DNA of 64,000 nucleotides from Streptomyces sp. NBC_01231 (GTDB lineage: Bacteria; Actinomycetota; Actinomycetes; Streptomycetales; Streptomycetaceae): positions 186,001 to 250,000 of the forward strand of contig CP108521.1 in the NCBI GenBank assembly GCA_035999765.1, written 5' to 3'. Below, piece after piece: positions 17,688 through 26,338 of the stretch; position 1 is the first letter of the stretch; every line of letters begins with the position of its first letter. Below the pieces are notes generated by a model that was not told where the DNA came from, did not search any database, and saw nothing but the letters and a program-made list of their open reading frames with translations. The position numbers and the translations under genes are program-made.

Positions 17688-17728
17688 CGGCCCGGCGCGA
17701 CCTGAACCAGGTCGCGCCGGGCCGTTTC
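17688..17728. terminator. Bidirectional hairpin terminator between mmpL and korB remnant
   Basis: A perfect 16-bp stem (left arm 17688-17703, right arm 17709-17724) with loop GAACC, followed by TTTC on the plus strand. It lies 24 bp after the MMPL stop and just past the stop of the converging korB remnant. Confidence 0.8.
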
Positions 17729-17740
17729 GCACGGTCGTGG

Positions 17741-18772
17741 TCAGTCAGCCGACGACGGTCCAGGTGTCGCCGCCGGCGAGAAGGGCGGCGAGGTCGCCCT
17801 TGCCGTTCTGTTCGACGGCGGTGTCGAGCTGCTCGGCCGTCTGCGTGTCGTAGACGGGCCTTTCGACGGAGCGGAACACGCCGATCGGGGTGTGGTGGAG
17901 GGTGTCGGGGTCGGCGAGGCGGGACAGCGCGAACGCCGTGGTCGGCGAGGCGGAGTGGGCGTCGTGGACGAGGATGTCGGCCTCGTTGCCGGGGGTGACG
18001 GTGACAACCTCCAGAGATCCCCGGTCCGCGTGTCGCGGACGACGCCCTTGGTGCCGTCGGCGCCGAAGCGGATGGGCTGTCCGTGTTCCAGGCGGATGAC
18101 GGCTTCCTGGGCCCGCTGCTTGTCCTTGAGGGCGTCGAAGGCACCGTCGTTGAAGATGTTGCAGTTCTGGTAGATCTCGACCAGCGCCGTACCCGGGTGG
18201 GCGGCCGCCTCGCGCAGGACCTGGGTGAGGTGCTTGCGGTCGGAGTCGACGGTGCGGGCGACGAAGGACGCCTCGGCTCCGATGGCGAGGGGGACGGGGT
18301 TGAAGGGGGCGTCGAGGGAGCCCATCGGCGTCGACTTGGTGATCTTGCCGACCTCGGAGGTGGGCGAGTACTGGCCCTGGTCAGGCCGTAGATCCGGTTG
18401 TTGAACAGCAGGATCTTGAGGTTCACGTTGCGGCGCAGGGCGTGAATGAGGTGGTTGCCGCCGATGGACAGGGCGTCGCCGTCGCCGGTGGCGACCCAGA
18501 CGGACAGGTCGCGGCGGGGGGGCGGCCAGGCCGGTGGCGATGGCGAGGGCTCGGCCGTGGATGGAGTGCATCCCGTAGGTGTTCATGTAGTACAGGAAGC
18601 GGGAAGAACAGCCGATGCCCGAGACGAAGACGATGTTCTCCGTCGCCAGAGCCAGCTCCGGCATGAAGCCCTGCACCGCCGCCAGGATCGCGTAGTCACC
18701 GCAGCCCGGGCACCAGCGCACCTCCTGATCCGACTTGACATCCTTGGCGGACAGTTCCAGTTCAGTCTTCAT
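17741..18772 (-). pseudogene. korB: 2-oxoacid:ferredoxin oxidoreductase beta subunit (korB-like), multiply frameshifted
   Basis: The N-terminus is family-typical: VRWCPGCGDYAILAAVQGFM (CxxC cluster ligand), [32 protein letters not shown]. The frame then changes near 18540 (sequence [15 protein letters not shown] lies in another frame), returns for [20 protein letters not shown] and [17 protein letters not shown], and changes again after RDTRTGDLW near 18015. At least three breaks make it non-coding as read. Intact homologues form the KorAB complex that oxidises 2-oxoglutarate to succinyl-CoA with ferredoxin. ATG 18772 overlaps the korA remnant. Confidence 0.75.
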
Positions 18773-19035
18773 GGAGGATCTCCCGCAGTGCGTCGGCGAG
18801 CTGCTCCGCCTTGAACGGCATGCCGTTGACCTGGTTGCAGGAGTGCGCGTCGACCAAGTACCTGGCGCGCAGCAACAGCGCCTGCTGACCGAGGTTCATC
18901 TCGGGGACGACTATCCGCTCGTACCGGGCGAGAAGCTCGCCGAGGTTCTTCGGGAAGGGGTTGAGGTGGCGCAGGTGGGCCTGCGCGATCGGCTCCCCGG
19001 CTGCGCGCAGGCGGCGGACGGCCGCCGTGATCTCC
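18763..19035 (-). pseudogene. korA: 2-oxoacid:ferredoxin oxidoreductase alpha subunit, C-terminal remnant (korA-like)
   Basis: A minus-strand frame encodes only the last ~90 residues of KorA: ITAAVRRLRAAGEPIAQ, HLRHLNPFPKNLGELLARYE, VVPEMNLGQQALLLRARYLV, NQVNGMPFKAEQLADALRE, ending at 18763 and overlapping korB by 10 bp as in intact operons. Several hundred upstream residues are missing, replaced by sequence with no recognisable domain up to the TetR remnant. This is a truncation, not a base-level error. Confidence 0.7.
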
Positions 19036-19221
19036 AGTACCGCGGCACCGGAGCGGAGGACATGGAAGACGCGGGAGCCTGCGCCGGGGCAGAACCCGGA
19101 TCGCGCTCCATCCCCCAGAGGACCGGCCGGTCGAAGGGGGTGGCACCCGGCATCCCCCGCTCGCGCGCCACATGCAGGGCGTGGCTCGGCGCGCTGACCG
19201 AACGAGGACTTCGCCCGCCTC

Positions 19222-19866
19222 TCAGACCGCTGCGGCGAGCCCGGCCGTCAGCGCACAGGTGTGCACGTCGTAACGTCCCGCCTGCTCCGCCGGCACCAGG
19301 GCCGTCAGCAGTGAGTCCCCCAGGGCCCCGACTTTGCGGCGGAGTTCGGGAGGGGAGACACTGGTGCCGGACAGCACTCCGATCCCGCCCACCGCTGCGG
19401 ACAGCAGCGTCTGCGGCCCCTCCACGACGGCGTGGTCGCGCAGTCCCCCGGCCTGGCGGGCCCGGTCGATGAGCCGCAGCACCTCGGTGATCCATACCTG
19501 GTGGAAGTCGGTGACCGGCAGCTGCCGGCCGGCGCATTCGTTGGTGATCCGGAAGCTGGCCCGGATCACCGGGTCCTCGTGGAGCACTCAGGCCAGCCAG
19601 TGCGTCATGTCGATCAGCGCTTGCACCGGCGGCACACCGGCCACCCGCTGCGCGGACACGAAGTCGCGCAGCACGGTGTGCCCCTGCTCCTGCACGGCGT
19701 CGGCCAGACCGTCCTTGGAGGCGAAGTGGAAGTACAGCGCCCCCTTCGTCAGACCGGCCGCCTCCGCGATCTGTGCCAGTGTCGAGCTGGCACAGCCGGT
19801 AAGGTCGAACATCTGCACGCTGGCCCGGACGAGTCTCCGCCGCGTCCTTTCCGACCTGTCCCGCAT
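19222..19866 (-). pseudogene. Gamma-butyrolactone-receptor-like TetR with in-frame TGA
   Basis: The HTH half (RRRLVRASVQMFDLTGCASS, TLAQIAEAAGLTKGALYFHF) and the ligand half (DPVIRASFRITNECAG, VTDFHQVWITEVLRLIDRA) are in one frame. A TGA at 19588-19590 splits them right after ALIDMTHWLA; the next codon is GTG. Together they make a normal ~210-aa ScbR/JadR2-type receptor or pseudo-receptor. ATG 19866 fits the family start. Truncation after the HTH would leave a DNA-binding domain without its dimerisation core. It lies directly downstream of an intact SARP gene. Confidence 0.75.
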
Positions 19867-19918
19867 GGCAGCCCTCCTCCTCGCGTACGGAGTGTCCTCG
19901 TGGCGACCTGACAGCGGC

Positions 19919-20749
19919 TCATCCGACGCGGGTGAGACGCTCGCCGCCTCCGGCTGAGGCAAGCGACGTCGGTTCGGGCCCGGCCATCAGGATCGACCGC
20001 TGCATCCGGCGCAGCCCGGCGGAGGGCTCGAGGCCCAGTTCACGGACGAGGGCGGTGCGCAGCCTCTGGTAGACGGCGAGGGCATCGGTGCGACGGCCGG
20101 AGCGGTGCAGCGCCAGCATGAACTGACCGTGCAGGTTCTCGTGGGTGCGGTAACGGCTGACCAGGACGGTGAGCTCCCCCAGCAGTTCGCGGTGGCGTCC
20201 GAGCCGCAGGTCGGCCTCGATGCGCTGGTCGAGCGCGCACAGCCGGGTCTCCTCCAGCCTCCTGGTCTCCATCTCCAGCTGCGCCCCGGTCTGTACGTCA
20301 GCTAGGGCGGAGCCGGTCCACAGTGCGAGGGCGTCCCGCAGCTGACGGGCCGCGCCCGCGAAGTCGCCGGCGTCCATGGCCCGGTATCCCGTGCCGGCCA
20401 GCCGCTCGAAATCGCGGACGTCACTGGCGCCGCCCGAGGTGTTGAGCAGGTACCCACCCGGCGACGTGACGACCACGTCCTTGGCGGTGCGCACCGGGGC
20501 GCCCTCCGGGTCGCGCTCGATGGCCGTCGAGATGAGTTCCCGCAGCTGGAGTACGTAGGTCTGGAGCGTGGTGCGTGCGCTGCGCGGCGGCCGCTCGCCC
20601 CAGAGTTCCTCGATCAGCGTGGCGACCGGCACCACCTGATCGGCATGCAGGGCGAGCAACGCCAGAACCTGGCGCGGCTTCGGTGCCGTCGGGGTCACCG
20701 AGACCCCGTTCTCTCTGACGTCCAATGCGCCCAGCACTGCGATGTCCAT
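19919..20749 (-). CDS. SARP-family pathway-specific transcriptional activator
   Basis: A 276-aa small SARP (AfsR/DnrI/RedD type). Residues about 1-95 are the OmpR-like winged helix (MDIAVLGALDVRENG, PKPRQVLALLALHADQVVPV, LIEELWGERPPRSARTTLQT). Residues about 100-245 are the bacterial transcriptional activation domain (FERLAGTGYRAMDAGDFAGA, LRDALALWTG, LHGQFMLALHRSGRRTDALA). SARPs activate antibiotic clusters by binding heptamer repeats near -35. ATG 20749 follows GGGGAGA. Two inverted repeats like receptor operators lie about 95-135 bp upstream, so repression by a butyrolactone receptor is likely. The cluster it once controlled is not in view. Confidence 0.92.
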   Translation of the reverse strand: MDIAVLGALDVRENGVSVTPTAPKPRQVLALLALHADQVVPVATLIEELWGERPPRSARTTLQTYVLQLRELISTAIERDPEGAPVRTAKDVVVTSPGGYLLNTSGGASDVRDFERLAGTGYRAMDAGDFAGAARQLRDALALWTGSALADVQTGAQLEMETRRLEETRLCALDQRIEADLRLGRHRELLGELTVLVSRYRTHENLHGQFMLALHRSGRRTDALAVYQRLRTALVRELGLEPSAGLRRMQRSILMAGPEPTSLASAGGGERLTRVG

Positions 20750-20840
20750 GCCGTCTCCCCTATCCGTGCATGAGTTGAGTACGTGAGTGGCCCGACGTCC
20801 GGTCTTGACGAAGCCGCTCCCGGCTCGCACTCAGTTAAAA

Positions 20841-20886
20841 ACAGACCGGAGGGTTTGTCAATACAAAACCGTCGCGGCTGTTTTTT
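20841..20886. promoter_or_regulatory. Candidate ARE (butyrolactone-receptor) operators upstream of SARP
   Basis: Two adjacent imperfect inverted repeats: ACAGACC/GGTTTGT with a 4-nt spacer at 20841-20858, and AAAACCG/CGGCTGTTTT around TCG at about 20865-20884. They resemble the A-rich, CCG-cored autoregulatory elements bound by ScbR/ArpA-type receptors. They sit between the SARP gene and a damaged receptor gene. Confidence 0.45.
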
Positions 20887-21632
20887 ACTCTCTGGATGCT
20901 CTAGCGTGACTCGATATCCGCTTTGGCAGGATCTTCGCCCCCTTGGAGAGTCGACAGAGGGGCGACCGGCCCTGTACCGACGGTGGACAGCGAAAGACCG
21001 CACCGTCGGTTGTGCGGGTCTGCGGATCCCGCCCGCTCGCACACACCAGAGCGTTCCGTTCGGTCGGCCGGGGCAGCAGCAGGTCCCAGAACCCGGTGAC
21101 CCTCTCCTCGGACAGCCACGCCTCGTCCTCGCCACTGAGCACCTCGAACTCGACCGTGGCGGCCACGACGGCAGCCGCGGCGTCGTCCACCGACACCCCC
21201 TCGGCGAGCCAGCCGCCCTCATCGGCCTGCAGCAGCACTTCCTCGACCCAGCGCTGCCATTCCCGCCGTATCGCCGGCCCCCGGCCACGGCCCGGATCGT
21301 CGGACAGCTCGAACCCCGCCCGGACCACGACGTCGTCGCCGATCCTGCTCATCAGCCGATACGTGGCATCCACCAGCGACTGAAGCGGGACCGCCCTCCC
21401 GCGTCCCGGCTTCCCGCATGACCTGCCGTACGGCCTCCAGCGCCTGCGACTCGATGGCCCGCACCGGCGCCTGCTTGTTCTCGAAGTGGAAGTGCAGCGC
21501 GCCGTTGCTCACCCCGGCCCGTCGGCTGATCGTCGAGACCGAGGTGCGGGCGAGTCCCTCCTCCGCGAACCCTTCGACTCCGGCACGGATCAGAGCCTGG
21601 CGGGTACGGGCCGCACGCTCCTGCTTGACCAT
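20885..21632 (-). pseudogene. Second gamma-butyrolactone-receptor-like TetR, frameshifted
   Basis: The N-terminal HTH (VKQERAARTRQALIRAGVEG, TISRRAGVSNGALHFHFENK) is in one frame to about 21400. The ligand domain (VPLQSLVDATYRLMSRIGDD, VVVRAGFELSDDPGRG, WQRWVEEVLLQADEGGW) is in the next frame. The break falls within the G/C-rich codons near 21375-21405. ATG 21632 fits the family start. The reading frame continues about 50 codons beyond the expected receptor end (near 21075), so the 3' end is also altered or poorly defined. It is the third receptor-type gene in 4.6 kb. Confidence 0.7.
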
Positions 21633-21701
21633 CAGTCGTCTCCTGGGTCCGGCCACGGTCCCGGCACTCCTGAGCGGGGGTGCCTGCCGTGTCCCCGTCG
21701 T

Positions 21702-23110
21702 TTATTGCGGTGGGTTGCCGTGTTTGCGGGAGGGCAGGTCGGCGTGCTTGGTGTGCAGCATCGCCAGCGAGCGGATGAGGACCTCGCGGGTTTCGGCGGG
21801 GTCAATGACGTCGTCGACCAGGCCGCGCTCGGCCGCGTAGGAAGGGTGCATGAGCTCGGCCCTGTACTCCTTGACCACCTTCTGCCGCATGGCCTCGGGG
21901 TCGTCCGCCTCGGCGATCTGCCGGCGGAAGACGACGTTCGAGGCGCCCTCCGCGCCCATCACGGCGATCTCGTTGGTCGGCCATGCATACGTCAGGTCCG
22001 CGCCGATGGACTGGCTGTCCATGACGATGTACGCACCTCCGTACGCCTTCCTGAGGATCAGCGAGATCCGCGGCACGGTCGCGTTGCAGTACGCGTACAA
22101 CAGCTTCGCTCCGTGCCGGATGATCCCGCCGTGCTCCTGGTCCACACCCGGCAGAAAGCCCGGTACGTCCACCAGCGTCACGAGCGGGATGGTGAAGGCG
22201 TCGCACAACTGGACGAACCGCGCGGCCTTCTCACTGGCGTCGATGTCCAGCACGCCGGCGAGACCCTGCGGCTGGTTGGCCACGATGCCGACCACCTGAC
22301 CGTCCAGGCGCGCCAGCGCGCAGATGATGTTCCGCGCCCAGCGCTCGTGGACCTCCAGGTACTCGCCGTCGTCGACGATCTCCTCGATCACCTCGGCAAT
22401 GTCGTAGGACGGCCGGTTGCCGTCCGCGAGCACCAGGTCGAGCAGGACGTCGCTCCGCCGGTTCACGGCGTCCGAGCAGCGCACCCGCGGAGGGATCTCG
22501 AGGTTGTTCTCCGGGAGCATCGACAGGAGGTAGCGCACCTCGGCGAGGCAGGTCTCCTCGTCGCCGTAGGCGAAGTGGCACACACCGCTGGTCTCGGCAT
22601 GCACGTCCGCACCGCCCAGGCCGTTCTGGGTGACCTCCTCGCCGGTGACCGCCTTGACGACGTCCGGGCCGGTGATGAACATCTGCGAGGTCTCGCGGAC
22701 CATGAACACGAAGTCCGTGAGGGCCGGGCTGTAGGCCGCACTGCCCGCGCACGGCCCGAGCATCACGCTGATCTGCGGGATCACCCCGGACGCCTTGGTG
22801 TTGCGCTGGAAGATGCCGCCGTAACCGGCCAGCGCCGAGACACTCTCCTGGATCCGGGCCCCGCACCGTCGTTCAGCGACACCAGCGGGGCGCCGGCCGC
22901 GATGGCCATGTCCATGATCTTGTGGATCTTCGTGGCGTGGGCCTCGCCCAGCGCGCCGCCGAAGATGCGGAAGTCATGGGCGTAGACGAAGACCGTACGG
23001 CCCTCCACCGTGCCCCAGCCGGTGATGACACCGTCCGTGTACGGCTTCTTGGCCTCCAGGCCGAACCCGGTCGCCCGGCGCCGGCGCAACTGCTCGACCT
23101 TCCGGAACAA
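21702..23110 (-). pseudogene. Acyl-CoA carboxylase beta subunit (AccB/PccB type), 5'-truncated and frameshifted
   Basis: Carboxyltransferase sequence typical of actinobacterial acetyl/propionyl-CoA carboxylase beta chains: RATGFGLEAKKPYTDGVITG, FVYAHDFRIFGGALGEAHA, LGPCAGSAAYSPALTDFVFM, GGIIRHGAKLLYAYCNAT. The frame breaks after SLNDGAG near 22860; one missing G in a G-run restores ARIQESVSALAGYGGIF. The first ~65 family residues are absent. The sequence begins at FRKVEQLRRRR only 5 bp after the stop of the upstream TetR gene, so the 5' part was lost by recombination. Intact enzymes carboxylate acyl-CoA to malonyl- or methylmalonyl-CoA for polyketides. Confidence 0.82.
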
Positions 23111-23114
23111 CTGC

Positions 23115-23804
23115 TCAGCTTGCCCGTGCCACTTCCGTCTCCGCTTGCGGGCGAAGTCTCATGGCTTCCTCGTACACGCGCGCCGCCCTCTCCGGAACGA
23201 TCTCCAGACGTACGAGAACCGAGGGAACCGCGACGGTCGCCATCAGCTGCCGGTAGAGAACGGTCGTGCGCTCCGTCATGTCCGCGTGGTCGGTCAGGAT
23301 GCTCGAGAGCATCTGGACCCCGGTGAAGGATCCGACGAACAACTTGGCGATGGAGTCCACGTCGATGTGGGGAAGAATCTCTCCCCTTGCCTTCGCTTCC
23401 TCGAAGACGGACACGCTGAAGTTGACCCATTCCTGGACCGGCATGCGCCGGTCCAGGCCGTCCAGCGGCATCCCCTGCTCCACGGTGAGCCGAATGCTCC
23501 CCCGTACCAGCGGGTCACGCAGACCGCCGATCAGGTAGGAGAGCACCAGAGCACGGTCCACCGCCTCCTGCAGCAGCAGATCCCGCTTCGGGATGGGCGG
23601 CACTGCTCCGACCTGCTGCGCGAGGACTTCCTGGGCAAGCTCCTCCTTGGAAGCGAAGTGGAAGTACAGAGCCCCTTTGGTCACCCCGGACCTGCTCAGG
23701 ACCTCGGAGATGGTCGCTGCCTCGTACCCGACGTCGTCGAATACTTGGGCGGCGGCAATCACGATGGCCTGTCGCGTCCGGATGGCTCGATCCTGTCGTG
23801 CCAC
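23115..23804 (-). CDS. Intact ScbR/ArpA-type gamma-butyrolactone receptor (TetR family)
   Basis: A 229-aa repressor with the receptor-type HTH (RAIRTRQAIVIAAAQVFDDV, TISEVLSRSGVTKGALYFHF) and the conserved ligand-pocket region (GSIRLTVEQGMPLDGLDRR, with VQEWVNFSVSVFEEAKARGE following). GTG 23804 is chosen because GGAGG lies 6 bp upstream and the family N-terminus starts MARQDRA. It is the only undamaged member of the three receptor-like genes here, so it is the likely sensor if the island still works. An A-rich inverted repeat lies about 40 bp upstream, suggesting autoregulation. Such receptors release DNA when a diffusible butyrolactone binds. Confidence 0.88.
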   Translation of the reverse strand: MARQDRAIRTRQAIVIAAAQVFDDVGYEAATISEVLSRSGVTKGALYFHFASKEELAQEVLAQQVGAVPPIPKRDLLLQEAVDRALVLSYLIGGLRDPLVRGSIRLTVEQGMPLDGLDRRMPVQEWVNFSVSVFEEAKARGEILPHIDVDSIAKLFVGSFTGVQMLSSILTDHADMTERTTVLYRQLMATVAVPSVLVRLEIVPERAARVYEEAMRLRPQAETEVARAS

Positions 23805-23840
23805 GCCACACCTCCACGCCGCTCTGCGGCTTTGCATCCG

Positions 23841-23870
23841 TACCGGCCGGAAAAAAGAAACCGGCAGGTT
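23841..23870. promoter_or_regulatory. Candidate autoregulatory operator of the intact receptor
   Basis: Two CCGG-type blocks (ACCGGCCGG and ACCGGCAGG) flank the A-tract AAAAAAGAAA about 37-66 bp before the receptor start. The A-tract with CCGG resembles the scbR/arpA-type ARE composition. The dyad symmetry is imperfect, so this is a candidate only. Confidence 0.35.
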
Positions 23871-24099
23871 CGAATCTTACTGACACACCTCCGCATACGG
23901 GATGGTCCCCTTCAACTGTCTGCCTACTTTGCGCCACGGTGCATCCTCCGCCGCAGACAACAAAACCTTCCCCCTGGTTTTTCAAGAGTCGGTTCTGGTG
24001 CCGCGCGCCCCGCCGACACATCGCCACGGGCGAGCCCTCCCTGAGCTCGCACCGCGCTCACCTGGAAGGAGTCCGTCCGGATACAGGAGGTCAAGCATT

Positions 24100-24335
24100 C
24101 TTAAAGTGCTTGAGAAAGAAACCGGAGAGTATGCATTTGTCTCCCGGCGCCTCTCCCCCAGAAGCAGCACCAGTACGGCCTGGCGGAACGGGCCCAGGGC
24201 GCGAGAGCCCTTCGGCGTGCCGATCCCGCGCCGGTGGGCGGCCAGCAACCGGGCGAGGAACCGCACGACGTGGCGTGGGACGTCGAGCGCCGCGGCATAG
24301 GTGGCCAACGTGAAGCCTCTGGTTCGAGCCGACAT
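24100..24335 (-). mobile_element. IS5-type transposase N-terminal fragment
   Basis: The minus strand encodes LATYAAALDVPRHVVRFLAR and GIGTPKGSRALGPFRQAVLV, the helical N-terminal domain of a common Streptomyces IS5-like transposase. The sequence then diverges and no DDE catalytic domain follows. The element is a remnant between the receptor gene and the AhpD-like gene. Region 23871-24099 holds no recognisable gene. Confidence 0.55.
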
Positions 24336-24443
24336 GGCCTTGGCAGACCAGTCCTACCAGGGGCTTCACGCCTGCCCAGCCTCGTGGGCCACCCGGAGAT
24401 CATTTCGTTGGGGAAGCCTCAGTGGGTAAGAGCCGCGCTGGGC

Positions 24444-24917
24444 TCAGCCCCAGGTCTCGCCAGCCGGTTCCTTGATGGTCCGGTTGATCCGGTTGAAGAA
24501 GTTGGTCAGCGCGATCTCCAGGTTGATCGCGCCGATCTGCTCCTCGGTGAAGTGGCGTTGGCCTCTTGCCAGATCTCGTCGGTGACGCCCGGCGCACCGT
24601 CCTGCAGTCGGGTGGCGGCCTCGGCCAGCGCCAGTGCCGGGCGTTCCGCGTCGGTGTAGAACGGCGCCTCGCGCCATGCCGCTACGTTGTGCGGCCGCTC
24701 GTCGGTGTCACCGGCCTTCTTCCCGCCGGCGACACTGGCGTAGACGCACGCCGAGCAGCTGTTGATCTGGCTGGCGCGCAGGTGGACCAGCGCGAACAGC
24801 TTCGGGTCCACGCCCCCGACGGCGATCGCCTTCTGGAGGTGCTGGACCGCGGTCTACGTCGGGGTTGTTCGTGTTCTTGTTCTTGTTCTTGTTCTTGTTC
24901 TTGAGCCGGTTTTCCAT
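24444..24917 (-). pseudogene. AhpD-like carboxymuconolactone decarboxylase-family protein, frame-damaged
   Basis: The core, KLFALVHLRASQINSCSACV followed by YTDAERPALALAEAATRL, carries the CxxC motif of the AhpD/CMD family (thiol peroxidase partners). The end, FTEEQIGAINLEIALTNFFN, is in a second frame, with the break near 24560. The N-terminus MENRLKN from ATG 24917 is in a third frame, separated by an expanded hexanucleotide repeat and a break near 24810. It diverges from an ECF sigma gene, a pairing well known for SigJ/ECF41-type sigma factors and CMD-family genes. Confidence 0.72.
24873..24902. repeat. (GTTCTT)5 hexanucleotide repeat in the 5' end of the AhpD-like gene
   Basis: Five exact tandem copies of GTTCTT. 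On the coding (minus) strand they encode alternating Lys-Asn right after MENRLK, where the family has no such stretch, so they look like a slippage expansion. The unit is 6 bp, so copy-number change keeps the frame; the frame break lies further downstream. Confidence 0.85.
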
Positions 24918-25038
24918 GTGGGAGTGCTCTCCTTCAACGGGTTGCGTTGCGGCGCCTGTGCGCGTCATCTCTATGTCGGAGCAGCTTCCACGGAGGTAAA
25001 CAACATGGCCGACGCCCATCCCGCGGACCCGATCGTCG

Positions 25039-25881
25039 ATGCCTTCGAGTCCCACCCGTGACCGGCTCCGCGCCGTCGCCTACCGCATGCTCGGATCACA
25101 TGCCGATGCGGAAGACATGGTCCAAAAGGCGTGGCTGCGTCTCTCCCTCCAGGACACCGACACCATCGACAACCTCGGCGGCTGGCTGACCACCGTGGTC
25201 GGCCGCATCAGCCTCGATGTCCTGCGGTCGGGCCGGACGCGCCCAGAAGTCTCCTTCGACGACCAGCTACCCGAATTCACCGTGACGCTCGACGACGCTC
25301 CCGCTCCGGAAGACCTCGCGGCAATCGGGGACTCCGTCGGCCTCGCGCTCCTCACGGTCATCGACTCGCTGCGCCCGGACGAGCGACTGGCGTTCGTGCT
25401 GCACGACGTGTTCGCCGTGCCCTTCGCGGAGATCGGCACCATTCTCGGCAAATCCGCCGACGCGACCAAAATGCTCGCCAGCCGCGCCCGCAGGAAGGTA
25501 CAGGCAGCGCAGCAGCCGGCGAGCGCCGGACGACAACAACGCGAGGTGGTCCAGGCCTTCCTGGCCGCAGCCCGCGACGGCCGGTTCGAGCAGCTGCTGC
25601 AGGTTCTCCACCCCGAAGTGAAATTCACCGTCCACACCCCGAACGGCACGTTCGTCACGCTCGGGGCCACCGAAGTCGCCACCCACGCGCGATTGGCAGG
25701 CAGTGCGGCACGAGGACATGCGGCGACCGTCAACGGCCGCCCCGGCGTCATCTCCTGGAGCGAGGATGGCAGGCCGCTTTCCCTCCTGGCCTTCACTGTC
25801 GCCGACGGCCACATCACCGAGATCACCGCCGTGGTCGACCCGGCCAAACTCGCGCTCATGGACCTGCCGGACCCGGTGTGA
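25039..25881 (+). CDS. ECF sigma factor with SnoaL-like C-terminal domain (SigJ/ECF41-like)
   Basis: A 280-aa ORF. Sigma region 2 is RDRLRAVAYRMLGSHADAED, MVQKAWLRLSLQD, NLGGWLTTVVGRISLDVLRS. Region 4 is RPDERLAFVLHDVFAVPFAE, IGTILGKSADATKMLASRAR. A NTF2/SnoaL-like domain follows (FLAAARDGRFEQLLQVLHPE). This is the ECF41-type layout, where the C-terminal domain modulates activity. The native N-terminus (MADAHPADPIVDAFESH from ATG 25004) is one base out of frame; one extra C near 25053 explains it. The ORF given starts at ATG 25039 with altered first residues. The divergent AhpD-like gene is the expected target. The DPAKL near the end stands where NPDKL is usual. Confidence 0.75.
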   Translation: MPSSPTRDRLRAVAYRMLGSHADAEDMVQKAWLRLSLQDTDTIDNLGGWLTTVVGRISLDVLRSGRTRPEVSFDDQLPEFTVTLDDAPAPEDLAAIGDSVGLALLTVIDSLRPDERLAFVLHDVFAVPFAEIGTILGKSADATKMLASRARRKVQAAQQPASAGRQQREVVQAFLAAARDGRFEQLLQVLHPEVKFTVHTPNGTFVTLGATEVATHARLAGSAARGHAATVNGRPGVISWSEDGRPLSLLAFTVADGHITEITAVVDPAKLALMDLPDPV

Positions 25882-26338
25882 CTCCCTACCGGCGAAGGCC
25901 GCGCATGCTCGAAGTGGTGTCCACGCCGGATTTCGCAGAGACGTTAGCCTCTGAGAAAACCCCAGTAGCTGCCTCATCGATGCAGGCAAGCACGGTCGGG
26001 GCGATTCCCACATGGACCTCCTCAAAGACCAGGATCGGCAGCGTCGCACCTGCCACGTACTGGTTTTTCTTCAGAGGTCACACAGCACAGGAGGATCGCT
26101 GTCTTTCCTCCGTGCCGCCACCCGAGAGCGCTGACCTACACAGACGCGCGCAGCCCAAGGACGACGTCAACCGCCCTGCCCGCCGTACGGGCGGGCTGCA
26201 CAGCACGGTCACGACCGTGGCGGCCACGACGGTGACGGTGATCTCGCCGAGCGGCCCGTGGAACCGGGACTTCCTGCTGCCGTACCGGCCGGTCCCGCGC
26301 ACTCGTCGGACCGGTGGGACGGCAGGCGGGACAGGTGG
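25882..26338. other. 457-bp region without a confident gene
   Basis: Between the sigma factor and the GntR gene. On the minus strand around 26070-25890 a stretch reads LPILVFEEVHVGIAPTVLAC, IDEAATGVFSEANVSAKSG. It looks like real protein sequence by composition, but I cannot assign a family and it has no clear start. Nearer the GntR gene, short GC-rich ORFs overlap in two frames with no recognisable domain. Confidence 0.5.
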
